From positions 1 through 44,970 of the forward strand of contig NZ_NOXV01000301.1 of assembly GCF_002251835.1 (NCBI RefSeq): 44,970 bases of DNA. The letters run 5' to 3'. This document shows, one piece after another, positions 1 through 9,545 of the stretch. The notes below the pieces were generated by a model that saw only the letters and a program-made list of their open reading frames with translations, ran no database searches and was not told the origin of the DNA. The first letter of the stretch is position 1. The number at the start of each line of letters is the position of its first letter. The translations under genes and the position numbers were made by a program. Source of the DNA: Flavobacterium cyanobacteriorum (lineage in GTDB: Bacteria; Bacteroidota; Bacteroidia; Flavobacteriales; Flavobacteriaceae).

Positions 1-101
1 GTTAAGTTTGATAGTGTTAAATTTTATTTAGGACAGGATTGATTTTTTATTGAATATTTTATATTGGCTGATTTTTATTAGCAAATTATTGATTAATTTG
101 T

Positions 102-125
102 GCTGATAATAATCAGCCTTTTTTT
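102..125 (+). terminator. Short hairpin plus T-tract at window start
   Basis: A 6-bp stem GCTGAT (102-107) / ATCAGC (112-117) with a 4-nt loop is followed by seven T (119-125). It looks like a small intrinsic terminator for a gene upstream of the window. It covers the GTG at 100, the first possible start of the next gene, which argues for a later start. The stem is short and AT-rich, so this is tentative. Confidence 0.35.
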
Positions 126-519
126 GAAACAGCAGCTCCTACACCGTACAAAAAAAATTGCACACGATTGTGTAAAATTATCTTTGCAGCTACCTAACAA
201 TTATTTAAGTAACCACACCAAAGGGCAACTAATACGATGCAGTACCTCCGTAGCTGCAAATTACAGGGCAAGCTGCATTGCGCAAACCAAAAAAAGTTTT
301 GTATCTAAACTTAGCATTGTTATTGAAGAAATTGATGAAGCTGCTTTCTGGCTCGAATTTCTGATAGATGAAAATATCCTGCCTCGGGAATTATGCTTGC
401 CGTTTCATAAAGAAGCATCCGAATTAACCGCTATCTTTGTAAGCTCAAGAAAAACAGCTTCAAAAGCTTTAAACGCTGTTTCAGCAGAAAATAAAAATAA
501 AAGTATCAATAACGAATAG
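124..519 (+). CDS. Four-helix bundle protein (23S rRNA intervening-sequence protein family)
   Basis: A small all-helical protein of about 131 residues, close to the usual 115-130 of the family. The diagnostic pattern is present: RTKKIAHDCVKL near the N-terminus, then KGQLIRCSTSVAANYRASC, then KLSIVIEEIDEAAFWLEFL. Members fold as a four-helix bundle and form pentamers. They were first seen encoded in 23S rRNA intervening sequences but are mostly free-standing genes in Bacteroidota, with no proven function. I chose TTG at 124 because related proteins as I recall them begin close to the LKQQLL..RTKK segment, and because the GTG at 100 lies inside a terminator-like hairpin. No rRNA is near. It sits 31 bp before the NlpC/P60 gene and could share its transcript. 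Family assignment is firm; function and start are not. Confidence 0.75.
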   Translation: MKQQLLHRTKKIAHDCVKLSLQLPNNYLSNHTKGQLIRCSTSVAANYRASCIAQTKKSFVSKLSIVIEEIDEAAFWLEFLIDENILPRELCLPFHKEASELTAIFVSSRKTASKALNAVSAENKNKSINNE

Positions 520-550
520 TCAATAATCAATACAAAATAATAAATAATCA

Positions 551-1312
551 ATGTTTGGTATTTGTAATCTTGCTATTGTACCCTTACGCCTGGAGCCGAA
601 TGACAGGAGCGAAATGACATCGCAGGTATTATTCGGGGAGCATTTTAAAATTCTGGAACAAACCGCAAAATGGTCGTGCATAGAACTGGCTTATGACGGT
701 TACAACGGCTGGATTGACAACAAACAATTTGATTTTATTACTGAAGAGGCTTACAACAGGCTTTCCGGCAGTCCGCTGGTGCTTAACGGCGACCTTATAG
801 AATATATTACCACACCACAAAACAGCCTGCTCCCTGTGCCGCTGGGTGCTTCTCTTTCCTTTCTTGACCATGCCGATATTAACACACAGCAGTTCCTTTT
901 CGAGGGGCTTAAACTGAGTGGCAAAAACCCCAAACAAAGTGTGGTTGATACGGCTTTTATGTACCTCAACGCGCCCTACTTGTGGGGAGGGAAAACACCC
1001 TTTGGTATTGACTGCTCAGGCCTTACCCAGATGGTGTATAAGCTGAACGGCCATGCCATACTCCGCGATGCCTCGCAACAGGCCACACAGGGTGAAGCGT
1101 TAAGCTTTATTGAAGAAAGCGAACCCGGAGACCTGGCATTTTTTGATAATGAGGAAGGCCGCATCATCCACGTAGGTATCATTATGGAAGACAACTATAT
1201 CATCCATGCGCATGGTAAAGTGCGTATTGACAGGCTGGACCATCTGGGTATTTACAACACTGACACCCAGCGCCACACGCATAAACTACGCGTTATTAAA
1301 AAAATAATCTAA
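551..1312 (+). CDS. C40 (NlpC/P60) peptidase with N-terminal SH3-like domain, no signal peptide
   Basis: A cysteine peptidase expected to cut gamma-D-Glu-diamino-acid bonds in murein peptides. Residues 1-60 look like a bacterial SH3 domain (the stretch around [16 protein letters not shown] is typical). The catalytic domain spans about 125-253. The nucleophile is Cys155 in the [10 protein letters not shown] motif, with His207 (HVGIIMED) and His219 completing the triad. There is no signal peptide or lipobox, so the protein should act in the cytoplasm on recycled muropeptides, like Bacillus YkfC, rather than on the wall. The gene lies 19 bp upstream of the tripeptidase gene pepT, which fits a peptide-recycling unit. 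Family is certain; the recycling role is inferred from the missing export signal and the neighbour. Confidence 0.88.
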   Translation: MFGICNLAIVPLRLEPNDRSEMTSQVLFGEHFKILEQTAKWSCIELAYDGYNGWIDNKQFDFITEEAYNRLSGSPLVLNGDLIEYITTPQNSLLPVPLGASLSFLDHADINTQQFLFEGLKLSGKNPKQSVVDTAFMYLNAPYLWGGKTPFGIDCSGLTQMVYKLNGHAILRDASQQATQGEALSFIEESEPGDLAFFDNEEGRIIHVGIIMEDNYIIHAHGKVRIDRLDHLGIYNTDTQRHTHKLRVIKKII

Positions 1313-1331
1313 TTACCTAATATACTACAAA

Positions 1332-2573
1332 ATGCAGCATATTATAGACCGCTTTATCAGCTATGTAACAGTTGATACCGAATCGGATCCGAACTCTGAT
1401 ACTACTCCAAGTACTGCAAAACAGTGGGACCTTGCCCATAAGCTTGTGGAGGAGCTGAAAGCCATAGGCATGGAAGATGTAACTATTGATGAGCATGCTT
1501 ATATAATGGCAACACTCCCATCAAATGTTGACTATGAGGTGCCGGTGATAGGCTTCATCTCGCATTTTGACACTACGCCTGATTTTACCGGGGCAAATAT
1601 TAAACCGCAAATCATTAAAGATTATGACGGTGGCGACATTGTGCTGAACAAAGAACAGGATATTATACTTTCTCCTTCATACTTTAAAGACCTGCTGCAA
1701 TACAAAGGGCAGACAATCATTACTACCGATGGCACAACGCTGCTTGGCGCTGATGACAAGGCCGGTATTACCGAGATTATAACCGCTATGGAGTACCTAA
1801 TCCAGCACCCTGAGATAAAGCATGGTAAAATTCGTGTGGGGTTTACACCTGATGAAGAGATAGGCCGTGGCGCGCATAAGTTTGACGTGGCTAAGTTTGG
1901 TGCAGAGTGGGCTTATACTATGGACGGCAGCCAGATTGGCGAACTGGAGTATGAAAATTTTAATGCCGCCGGAGCTAAGATAACTTTTAAAGGCAAGAGC
2001 GTGCATCCCGGCTATGCAAGGGGTAAGATGATCAACTCAATGCTGATTGCCAATAAATTTATTTCAAGGCTTCCGAAAGAAGAAGTGCCTGAAAAGACTA
2101 CAGGTTACGAAGGTTTCTTCCATGTTACGGGCATCAGCGGAAGTATTGAGGAAACTACCGTGCAGCTTATCATCCGCGACCATGACAGTAAGAAGTTTGA
2201 GAAAAGGAAAAAGCTGGTAAAAAAAATAGCGGATGAACTGAACCGAAAATACCAAAAACAATATGGCGGTGATGTGGCTGTAGCAGAGGTAAAGGACCAG
2301 TACTTTAACATGAGGGAAAAAGTGGAGCCTGTAATGCATATTGTTGACATTGCCGAAAGGGCCATGAGAGATTTAGGCATTACACCTATCATTAAGCCGA
2401 TACGCGGCGGTACTGATGGCTCGCAATTATCCTACATGGGGTTGCCATGCCCAAACATCTTTGCCGGGGGGCATAACTTTCACGGTAAATATGAGTATGT
2501 ACCGGTAGAAAGCATGCAGAAGGCAGTTGAGGTAATTGTACGCATTGCAGAGCTTACTGCAGAAAAGAAATAA
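1332..2573 (+). CDS. pepT: Peptidase T (tripeptide aminopeptidase)
   Basis: A dizinc M20B aminopeptidase that removes the N-terminal residue from tripeptides in the cytoplasm. At 413 residues it matches the family length. Metal and catalytic residues are in place: His78 and Asp80 in SHFDTTP, the bridging Asp141 in LLGADDKAG, the Glu175-Glu176 pair in [10 protein letters not shown], Asp198 in YTMDGSQ, and the C-terminal His near 381 in [12 protein letters not shown]. The dimerisation-domain signature [15 protein letters not shown] is also present. It follows the NlpC/P60 gene by 19 bp and precedes the YdeI-like gene by 2 bp, so the three are probably co-transcribed. The assignment is very secure. 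Confidence 0.96.
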   Translation: MQHIIDRFISYVTVDTESDPNSDTTPSTAKQWDLAHKLVEELKAIGMEDVTIDEHAYIMATLPSNVDYEVPVIGFISHFDTTPDFTGANIKPQIIKDYDGGDIVLNKEQDIILSPSYFKDLLQYKGQTIITTDGTTLLGADDKAGITEIITAMEYLIQHPEIKHGKIRVGFTPDEEIGRGAHKFDVAKFGAEWAYTMDGSQIGELEYENFNAAGAKITFKGKSVHPGYARGKMINSMLIANKFISRLPKEEVPEKTTGYEGFFHVTGISGSIEETTVQLIIRDHDSKKFEKRKKLVKKIADELNRKYQKQYGGDVAVAEVKDQYFNMREKVEPVMHIVDIAERAMRDLGITPIIKPIRGGTDGSQLSYMGLPCPNIFAGGHNFHGKYEYVPVESMQKAVEVIVRIAELTAEKK

Positions 2574-2575
2574 GC

Positions 2576-3151
2576 ATGGAGAAAGAGAATAAATGGGACA
2601 GCAGCCATTTATGGGCGGAAGAGCTTGATACCCTGAAAGCTGTCATAAACAAGACACCTTTGGTAGAAACCATAAAGTGGGGCGCGCCTGTTTATACCTT
2701 TAATGGCAAAAATGTGTTAGGTTTGCTGGGCTTTAAAAATTTTTTCACACTTTGGTTTTACAAAGGCTTTTTCCTCAAAGATGAGGCCGGCGTATTGGTA
2801 AATGCCAATGAGGGTAACACCAAATCCCTTCGGCAGTGGCGTTTTACCTCTAAAGAAGAAATAAACGAAAAGTTAATCCTTCAATATATTACCGAAGCCA
2901 TTGAGGTTGAAAAAGCAGGCTTAGAGATAAAGCCGGAGAAGAAAGTGGTTCCGGTTCCGCAAGCATTGCAGGCTGCACTGGATGCTGACCCTGCACTTGC
3001 CGAAGCTTTCGGCAAACTTACTCCCGGCAGGCAGAAAGATTATAATGAGTACATCGCTTCAGCAAAACAGGAAAAAACACAACTGGCCCGCCTTGAGAAA
3101 ATAAAGCCCATGATATTGGAAGGAAAAGGGCTGAATGATAAGTATAAGTGA
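2576..3151 (+). CDS. YdeI/OmpD-associated family protein (DUF1801 domain)
   Basis: A 191-residue cytoplasmic protein. The N-terminal ~115 residues form a DUF1801 fold (VETIKWGAPVYTFNGKNVLG, NFFTLWFYKGFFLKD). The C-terminal ~60 residues carry the YdeI/OmpD-associated motif LTPGRQKDYNEYIASAKQE followed by a basic helix. Family members have been linked loosely to bacteriocin protection and stress, but no activity is known. The gene starts 2 bp after pepT and ends 44 bp before the convergent rsmE. A second, single-domain DUF1801 protein is encoded at 24762-25220. Family call is good; function unknown. Confidence 0.82.
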   Translation: MEKENKWDSSHLWAEELDTLKAVINKTPLVETIKWGAPVYTFNGKNVLGLLGFKNFFTLWFYKGFFLKDEAGVLVNANEGNTKSLRQWRFTSKEEINEKLILQYITEAIEVEKAGLEIKPEKKVVPVPQALQAALDADPALAEAFGKLTPGRQKDYNEYIASAKQEKTQLARLEKIKPMILEGKGLNDKYK

Positions 3152-3156
3152 TTATA

Positions 3157-3171
3157 AACTTGCATCAAGTT
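3157..3171. terminator. Small hairpin between convergent genes
   Basis: A perfect 6-bp inverted repeat, AACTTG (3157-3162) and CAAGTT (3166-3171), with a 3-nt loop. It lies in the 44-bp gap between the YdeI-like gene (+) and rsmE (-). There is no clear T-tract on either side, so it is at best a weak bidirectional terminator. Confidence 0.25.
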
Positions 3172-3195
3172 GAAATCAATAAATTTGAGTAATTA

Positions 3196-3900
3196 CTATT
3201 CATTTATAAAAGCAATACTGTGTGCCGCTACAATTGCCGCTGTTTCGGTACGTAGCCTTGTATTGCCGAGTGATATGGGTACATAATCCTGTGCCAGGGC
3301 CATAGCTATCTCTTTTACAGAAAAGTCACCTTCAGGGCCTATCAGGACGGTTACCTTCTGTCCCGGCTTTATTGCTGCCTTTAGTAGTTTTTTCTCTGTT
3401 TCTTCGCAATGTGCAATAAACAGCTGGCCCTCACGTCCGGATTTTATAAAGTTACCGAAAGATACCGGCTCATTAAGTACAGGCATGTAATATTGCAGTG
3501 ATTGCTTCATGGCGCTCTGCACTATCTTTTCAAAGCGTTCTGCTTTAAAAACAGTACGCTCACTGTGCTCACATATCAGGGGTGTAATTTCATGTATACC
3601 AATTTCTGTAGCTTTTTCTAAGAACCATTCATAGCGGTCATTCATTTTTGTAGGAGCTACGGCAAGGTGCAGGTAGTAGGGTGCCGGCCCGAAAAACTGG
3701 CTACTTGTTATTGCAACCTCACATTTTTTTTCGGAAGCCGTGATAATTTCAGATATAAAGAGCATACCCTTGCCATTGGTAATCTGTATAGTATCGCCTT
3801 CCTTTTTACGAAGTACTTTAATAATGTGCCGGCTTTCCTCTTTATCAAAATGAAAGAACGTATCACTGTTCTGTAGGGTAGGGTTATAAAATAACTGCAT
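3196..3900 (-). CDS. rsmE: 16S rRNA (uracil-1498-N3)-methyltransferase RsmE
   Basis: Methylates N3 of U1498 in the 16S rRNA decoding region using S-adenosylmethionine. At 234 residues it has the family layout: an N-terminal PUA-like RNA-binding domain (DKEESRHIIKVLRKKEGDTI) and a C-terminal SPOUT domain. The SPOUT knot motifs are VLIGPEGDFSVKE near residues 184-196 and LGNTRLRTETAAIVA near the C-terminus, the hallmark of this enzyme. Its start is one base past the tsaD stop, so the two translation-related genes form a tight operon read leftward. It is convergent with the YdeI-like gene. The assignment is secure. Confidence 0.95.
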   Translation of the reverse strand: MQLFYNPTLQNSDTFFHFDKEESRHIIKVLRKKEGDTIQITNGKGMLFISEIITASEKKCEVAITSSQFFGPAPYYLHLAVAPTKMNDRYEWFLEKATEIGIHEITPLICEHSERTVFKAERFEKIVQSAMKQSLQYYMPVLNEPVSFGNFIKSGREGQLFIAHCEETEKKLLKAAIKPGQKVTVLIGPEGDFSVKEIAMALAQDYVPISLGNTRLRTETAAIVAAHSIAFINE

Positions 3901-3901
3901 G

Positions 3902-4924
3902 TTAAAACGTTATCCTCGCTTTTGATGTTACGGTGGCATCAGTAAATTGTTCTTCAAGGTATTTCCTGTAACCTACAATGCCTATCATGGCGGCATTATC
4001 GGTGGTATATTCAAATTTAGGGATAAACGTTTTCCAGCCATATTTTTTTTCGGCCTGTTTCAGTGTTTCCCTTATCCCGCTATTGGCCGATACCCCGCCG
4101 CCAATAGCCACCTGTTTTATTCCTGTTTCTTTTACAGCTTCTTTAAGCTTATCCATAAGGATAGTAATGATTGTATACTGTATTGATGCACAAATGTCTG
4201 CAATATGCTGCTGTACAAATTCAGGATTTTCGGCAGTATTCTTCCGGATAAAGTATAAAATCTGTGTTTTCAGGCCGCTGAAGCTGAAATCAAGCCCCGG
4301 GACTTTCGGTTTGGTAAAAGCAAATGCTTTTGGGTTGCCTTCCCGGGCATATTTATCTACCAGCGGGCCTCCCGGATAAGGGAGCCCAAGTATCTTGGCT
4401 GTTTTATCAAACGCTTCACCCACGGCGTCATCGGTTGTTTCGCCTATCACCTGCATGTCAAAATAATCATTAACACGTACAATCTGGGTATGGCCGCCGC
4501 TTATCGTCATAGCCAGGAAAGGAAACTCCGGCTTGTCATAGCCTTCCTCATCAATAAAATGGGCCAGTATGTGTGCCTGCATGTGGTTTACGGCAATTAA
4601 GGGGATATTGAGCGCCAGGGCCAGTGATTTGGCGAAGGAACTGCCTACAAGAAGCGAGCCCATTAATCCCGGGCCCTGCGTAAAGGCCACCGCGGCAAGC
4701 TGTTCCCGGCTGATGCCTGCTTTCGTAAGGGCTACATCAACCACAGGTACAATATTTTTCTGGTGGGCACGTGAGGCAAGTTCTGGCACAACACCACCAT
4801 ATTCTTCATGTACCGACTGCCTGGCCACAACATTTGATACTACTTTGTCGTTTTTAAGTACGGCTGCGGCAGTATCATCACAGGAACTTTCGATGGCTAA
4901 TATGTAAACAGGCTTTTCTGGCAT
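3902..4924 (-). CDS. tsaD: tRNA N6-adenosine threonylcarbamoyltransferase TsaD
   Basis: Transfers the threonylcarbamoyl group onto A37 of tRNAs reading ANN codons, together with TsaB and TsaE; essential in most bacteria. From the ATG at 4924 the protein has 340 residues, normal for the family. ILAIESSCDDTAAAV opens the ASKHA fold, the metal-binding motif NHMQAHILAH is intact, and FSFSGLKTQ and AIGGGVSANSGIRE follow in order. The reading frame is open to a GTG at 4957, but homologues begin near MPEKPVYILAIESS, so I took the ATG. rsmE follows after 1 bp. Divergent to tamB with about 75-95 bp between starts. Confidence 0.96.
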   Translation of the reverse strand: MPEKPVYILAIESSCDDTAAAVLKNDKVVSNVVARQSVHEEYGGVVPELASRAHQKNIVPVVDVALTKAGISREQLAAVAFTQGPGLMGSLLVGSSFAKSLALALNIPLIAVNHMQAHILAHFIDEEGYDKPEFPFLAMTISGGHTQIVRVNDYFDMQVIGETTDDAVGEAFDKTAKILGLPYPGGPLVDKYAREGNPKAFAFTKPKVPGLDFSFSGLKTQILYFIRKNTAENPEFVQQHIADICASIQYTIITILMDKLKEAVKETGIKQVAIGGGVSANSGIRETLKQAEKKYGWKTFIPKFEYTTDNAAMIGIVGYRKYLEEQFTDATVTSKARITF

Positions 4925-4990
4925 TTTCGGCACACTATTTGAAATTATAAAAATCACTTAAAGCCAAAGGGGCAAACAGTAAAAAATTCC

Positions 4991-4998
4991 TACTTTTG
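4991..4998 (+). promoter_or_regulatory. Bacteroidota -7 element before tamB
   Basis: TACTTTTG fits the TAnnTTTG -7 consensus of Bacteroidota exactly. I find no TTG at the usual 17-23 bp upstream, so the -33 part is missing or weak. Transcription from here would begin near 5004-5006, past the TTG at 5001, which favours the TTG at 5019 as the tamB start. Confidence 0.4.
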
Positions 4999-5018
4999 TT
5001 TTGGTTTTAGCCCCAAAG

Positions 5019-8000
5019 TTGACGCCCACAAATTTAAACAATTACCGTATCAAAAAGTTTAAAAAAATAGTTGTACGCACACTGATAGGATTACTCCTGT
5101 TTTTGCTACTGCTGGGCATTACGCTCTCATTGCCATTTGTGCAAACAAAAATTGCCCGCTACGCCACTGAAACCCTTAATAAAGATTTTGGCACAAATAT
5201 CAGTATAGAAAAGGTGGCTTTTTCCATATTTGGGGGAGTAAAACTCAAAGGTGTCCTGGTGCTTGACCATCATAAAGATACGCTTATATCAGCCACACGT
5301 ATTCATACGAATGTGTATAATGTACTTCAGATTGCAGACAGTAAACTGAAATTTGGGACACTGCGTGCAGAGAAGTTATACCTGCACATGAAGACCTACA
5401 AAGGCGAAAACACATCAAACCTGGACCTGTTTATAAAAGCTTTTGATAATGGTAAGCCCGGCTCAGGGAAGTTCAGGATGCGGGTAAAAGACCTTCGCGT
5501 GGCCAGTGGGCGTTTCAGGCTCACTAACCAAAATGCGGCAACACCCCGTGTGCTCGATTTCAAGAAACTGAATGGCAGGCTGAAGGATTTTTTTATAAAA
5601 GGTAGCGACATCTCGGCAGGTATTCAGCAGCTTTCTTTGCTGGATCACCGTGGCCTTTTTGTTGAGAACCTTAAAGCGGCCTTCACTTATACCAAAAAGA
5701 ACATTATACTTGATGCCCTTGAGCTTAAGACTAAAGAATCAGCGCTTGAAGGGGCCATTACACTTAGTTACACAAAAAAAGATTTTAAGGATTTTACAAA
5801 CAAGGTGAAATTTGACTTCAGGGTTGACAGGGCCAGCATCTCATCAAATGAACTGAATTATTTTTTTAATGAATTTGGCAGCAACCAGAAGTTTTACCTT
5901 TCCACGCACCTGAAAGGGCCTTTAAACAATTTTACCCTTCATAACCTTAAACTGCTTGACGATGAGCAGTCGGAAATAATCGGTTCGGTAAATTTTCGCC
6001 GCCTTTTTGATAAAAAAGGCCCCGGTTTTTATATGAATGGTAATTTTGACCGCGTTACATCCCACTATAATGACCTTCGCGGGATAATGCCCCGTATCCT
6101 TGGGAAAAGCCTCCCGCCGGTACTTGAAAAATTTGGCCGTATTGACCTTGTAGGTGATGTAGTACTTACAAAACGCGACCTGCATGCGGATGTTTACCTG
6201 ATGTCAGAACTTGGCGAGGCCGAAACAAACATCTCCATAAAAGATTATAACAAGCCTTCCGATGCCGCCTATACAGGTGCTGTAAACCTGGCCAACTTTA
6301 ATCTCGGCGGTCTTTTGGATAATAAATCACTGCGTACCGTGTCACTTAACCTTGAAGTGGAAGGGCAGGGGTTCAACAGGCAATCGGTAAATACATCACT
6401 CAAAGGAGAAATTTCAGAACTTTATTTTAACAGGTATAATTATACCGGCATTACTGTGGACGGGAGGCTGAAGTGGCCCTATTTTAAAGGCAGGGTAAAC
6501 AGTAACGACCCTAACCTGCTCATGAGCTTTGACGGCCTTGTGGACATGGGTAACAACAATAACAATTACGATTTCCATGCGCAGATAGATTATGCCGACC
6601 TGAAAGCGCTCCACATCGTTACCAAAGATACTATAGCAGTTTTCAAAGGCGATTTTGTACTGGATGCTTCTGGCAATAACCTCAATAACCTGGCTGGCAG
6701 GCTTGCCGTAACGCACCTTTCTTATCAGAAAAATCACAGGAATTATTACTTTGATGATTTTGAAGTAAACTCAGTATTTAATGCGGAAAAAGTCAGGGCC
6801 ATAACCATCAACTCTAAGGATATTGTAGAAGGGCACGTAAGAGGTATTTTTGATATAAATGAATTGCCAAAACTTGTAGAAAATGCTTTGGGTAGCCTGT
6901 ATACCAATTATTCAGCGCATAAAGTTAAAAAAGGACAGTTCCTGGATTTCGGCTTTGCAATTAATAATAAGATTGTTGAGGTGCTTATGCCCGAAATAAA
7001 AATAAGCGACAGCACCAGCCTTAAAGGGCGCATTAATGCGGATAAAGGAGAGTTTCAACTGGCGTTCGGTTCGCCCCATGTTGAGGCTTTTAAAAATTAT
7101 TTTGACAATATCCGCATCGATGTCAACAACAGGAATCCACTGTACAATGCCTATGTGCAGATGGATAGCGCAAGGGTGAAGGACTACAGTATATCAGGCT
7201 TTAGCCTGATAAATGTAACGCAGAATGACACACTCTACCTGCGCTCGGAATTTAAAGGCGGAAAACAGGCCAAAGATTTTTTTAACCTGAATCTTTACCA
7301 TACTATTGATAAGGACAATAAGTCAATAGTAGGGTTTAAGAAATCAGAGGTGAACTTTAAGAACTACCTTTGGTACCTCAATGAAGGCGATGCCCATGAC
7401 AATAAAATAATTTTTAATAAAAAGCTGACCGATTTTACTATTGATGGTATCAGCCTGTCACACAATGGGCAGGAAGTAGAGTTAAGCGGCATCCTGAAAG
7501 GTAAGGATTATAAAGACCTCAAGCTCACCTTTGATGATGTTGACCTCTACAAAGTTACCCCCACGCTGGACAGCCTCAACTTTGGAGGCAGGGTTAACGG
7601 CGTTGTAAGCCTCAGGCAAAACAAGTCAGTTTTTCAACCCACTGCAAGCATTTCGGTAGACAGCCTGTCTCTTAACCAGTATGATATAGGAAATTTGGAT
7701 GTGCAGATTGCCGGGGATGAGTCGCTGCGGCGCTTCAACGTGTATTCAACCATTTTCAGGAACAATAACGAAACGTTTTTTACTTACGGAAATATAGATA
7801 TTATTAATAAACAGACGGTACTCAACCTTGACGCCGGGTTTACTAATTTTGATATAAGCCCGCTTACTATTTTCCTGAAAACCATTTTCCCGGACATGCG
7901 CGGACTTGCCTCTGGCCGTGCTACAGTTGCGGGCAATGCACGTGACCCTGAAGTTAACGGCAGGCTCTACCTGAAAAATGCAGGACTAAAAATAGGGTAT

Positions 8001-9545
8001 CTTAATACCGATTATAACTTTGAACAGGATGCCGTTGTTGATTTTAACAAGGAAGAATTCTTTTTCAGGCGTATACATTTAACAGATACGAAGCTTGGCA
8101 CCACGGGCGTACTCGACGGGAGCGTCAAACACAGGTTCTTTAAGGACTGGGTACTCGGCCTAAATTTAAAATCCGATAAGCTCCTCGTCTTTGATAAAGA
8201 AGATTCCGATGATGCACAGTTTTACGGTACCGCCATTATTAAGGGCGAGGCTAATATCTATGGCCCTACAACCGCACTCACCATCAACGCAAGTGCAAAA
8301 TCCGTTAAAGGTACCGATATCAAGATACCAATGAACAATGCCGCGTCCGGCGGGGATACACCATACATCTACTTTCCGAGCCCGCAGGAAATTGCCAATA
8401 AAAAGAACGGCATTGTAAGTGAAGGGCGCACCTACAAAGGCCTTGAAATGAATTTTGACCTTGATATTACACCTGATGCCAATATTGAAATCATTATTGA
8501 TAAAAATACCGGCCATGGGTTCAAAGCAAGGGGAGACGGTACCCTCCTGCTTGACATTAATACCCTCGGAAAGTTTAATATGACGGGAGACTTTTCAGTA
8601 CGCGAAGGAATATATAACTTTAAATACGGCGGCATTTTTGACAAAGAGCTGGTCGTGAGGAGCGGGGGGTACATATCCTGGGAAGGCGACCCCAAAAGGG
8701 CAAGGTTAAATCTTGAAGCAGTTTACAAAACACAGGCTAATCCCGGAGTACTGCTCGAGTCTTCTTCATTTAACCGCAACATACCCGTTGAGGTTGTTAT
8801 CGCCCTCAGTGGAAACCTTACCACACCCGAACATGAGTTCCAGATTAACTTTCCCGGGGCAAGTTCCGTGCTGAAATCAGACCTTGAATACAGGCTTAAC
8901 GATTTTGATACCAGGCAGACTCAGGCACTTTCACTATTATATTCACGCACGTTCCTGAGTCCCACCAATGCCAGTAATGCCGTATATGCACCCATTTTTG
9001 AAAGGGCCAGCAGCCTTGTAGGCGACATTTTTTCAGATGAGGAAAGCAAGGTAAAAGTAAACCTTAATTACGTGCAGGCCGACAGGAACCCATTTGCAGA
9101 GACAGCTTCACAAATAGGAGTTACGCTCTCATCACAGATAAACGACAGGATCACGGTCAATGGCCAGCTGGGTGTCCCGGTCGGCGGCGTGGGCGTTAAT
9201 GAATCGGCAATTGTAGGCAATGTCGAGGCTCAGTTGCGCCTTAATAAGGATAATACATTAAAAGCACGTGTTTTTAACCGGGAAAATGATATCAATTTTT
9301 TAGGGGAAGGTATTGGTTATACCCAGGGTGTCGGCCTAACTTATGAAGTAGACTTTGATATTTTTTCAGAACTTGTAGCCAAGATCTTCCGTAAAATACA
9401 AATACAGAATCAGGATGGCACTCCCACCGATGAAATACCCGATTCCGAACCGGCCCCCAATTATATTGAGTTTGACAACAATAACCGGCGTAAGAAAAAC
9501 AACACAGAGGACAAGCAGCCCCAGCGCATACCCGAAGTAGATTAA
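5019..9545 (+). CDS. tamB: TamB-like translocation/assembly module protein (DUF490)
   Basis: A giant periplasm-spanning protein of about 1508 residues with one N-terminal membrane anchor (VVRTLIGLLLFLLLLGITLS), then an uninterrupted run of beta-rich repeats typical of the bridge-like AsmA/TamB lipid-transfer family. The C-terminal ~350 residues are the conserved TamB (DUF490) domain, with GDFSVREGIYNFKYGGIFDK and PEHEFQINFPGASS. It is expected to act between inner and outer membrane in phospholipid transport and beta-barrel assembly. The C-terminal tail after about residue 1470 is hydrophilic, Asn/Lys/Asp-rich, and probably disordered. Start codon is uncertain: TTG 5001 overlaps a probable promoter, and TTG 5019 is preferred. 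No tamA lies nearby; in Bacteroidota the partner is usually elsewhere. Confidence 0.88.
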   Translation: MTPTNLNNYRIKKFKKIVVRTLIGLLLFLLLLGITLSLPFVQTKIARYATETLNKDFGTNISIEKVAFSIFGGVKLKGVLVLDHHKDTLISATRIHTNVYNVLQIADSKLKFGTLRAEKLYLHMKTYKGENTSNLDLFIKAFDNGKPGSGKFRMRVKDLRVASGRFRLTNQNAATPRVLDFKKLNGRLKDFFIKGSDISAGIQQLSLLDHRGLFVENLKAAFTYTKKNIILDALELKTKESALEGAITLSYTKKDFKDFTNKVKFDFRVDRASISSNELNYFFNEFGSNQKFYLSTHLKGPLNNFTLHNLKLLDDEQSEIIGSVNFRRLFDKKGPGFYMNGNFDRVTSHYNDLRGIMPRILGKSLPPVLEKFGRIDLVGDVVLTKRDLHADVYLMSELGEAETNISIKDYNKPSDAAYTGAVNLANFNLGGLLDNKSLRTVSLNLEVEGQGFNRQSVNTSLKGEISELYFNRYNYTGITVDGRLKWPYFKGRVNSNDPNLLMSFDGLVDMGNNNNNYDFHAQIDYADLKALHIVTKDTIAVFKGDFVLDASGNNLNNLAGRLAVTHLSYQKNHRNYYFDDFEVNSVFNAEKVRAITINSKDIVEGHVRGIFDINELPKLVENALGSLYTNYSAHKVKKGQFLDFGFAINNKIVEVLMPEIKISDSTSLKGRINADKGEFQLAFGSPHVEAFKNYFDNIRIDVNNRNPLYNAYVQMDSARVKDYSISGFSLINVTQNDTLYLRSEFKGGKQAKDFFNLNLYHTIDKDNKSIVGFKKSEVNFKNYLWYLNEGDAHDNKIIFNKKLTDFTIDGISLSHNGQEVELSGILKGKDYKDLKLTFDDVDLYKVTPTLDSLNFGGRVNGVVSLRQNKSVFQPTASISVDSLSLNQYDIGNLDVQIAGDESLRRFNVYSTIFRNNNETFFTYGNIDIINKQTVLNLDAGFTNFDISPLTIFLKTIFPDMRGLASGRATVAGNARDPEVNGRLYLKNAGLKIGYLNTDYNFEQDAVVDFNKEEFFFRRIHLTDTKLGTTGVLDGSVKHRFFKDWVLGLNLKSDKLLVFDKEDSDDAQFYGTAIIKGEANIYGPTTALTINASAKSVKGTDIKIPMNNAASGGDTPYIYFPSPQEIANKKNGIVSEGRTYKGLEMNFDLDITPDANIEIIIDKNTGHGFKARGDGTLLLDINTLGKFNMTGDFSVREGIYNFKYGGIFDKELVVRSGGYISWEGDPKRARLNLEAVYKTQANPGVLLESSSFNRNIPVEVVIALSGNLTTPEHEFQINFPGASSVLKSDLEYRLNDFDTRQTQALSLLYSRTFLSPTNASNAVYAPIFERASSLVGDIFSDEESKVKVNLNYVQADRNPFAETASQIGVTLSSQINDRITVNGQLGVPVGGVGVNESAIVGNVEAQLRLNKDNTLKARVFNRENDINFLGEGIGYTQGVGLTYEVDFDIFSELVAKIFRKIQIQNQDGTPTDEIPDSEPAPNYIEFDNNNRRKKNNTEDKQPQRIPEVD

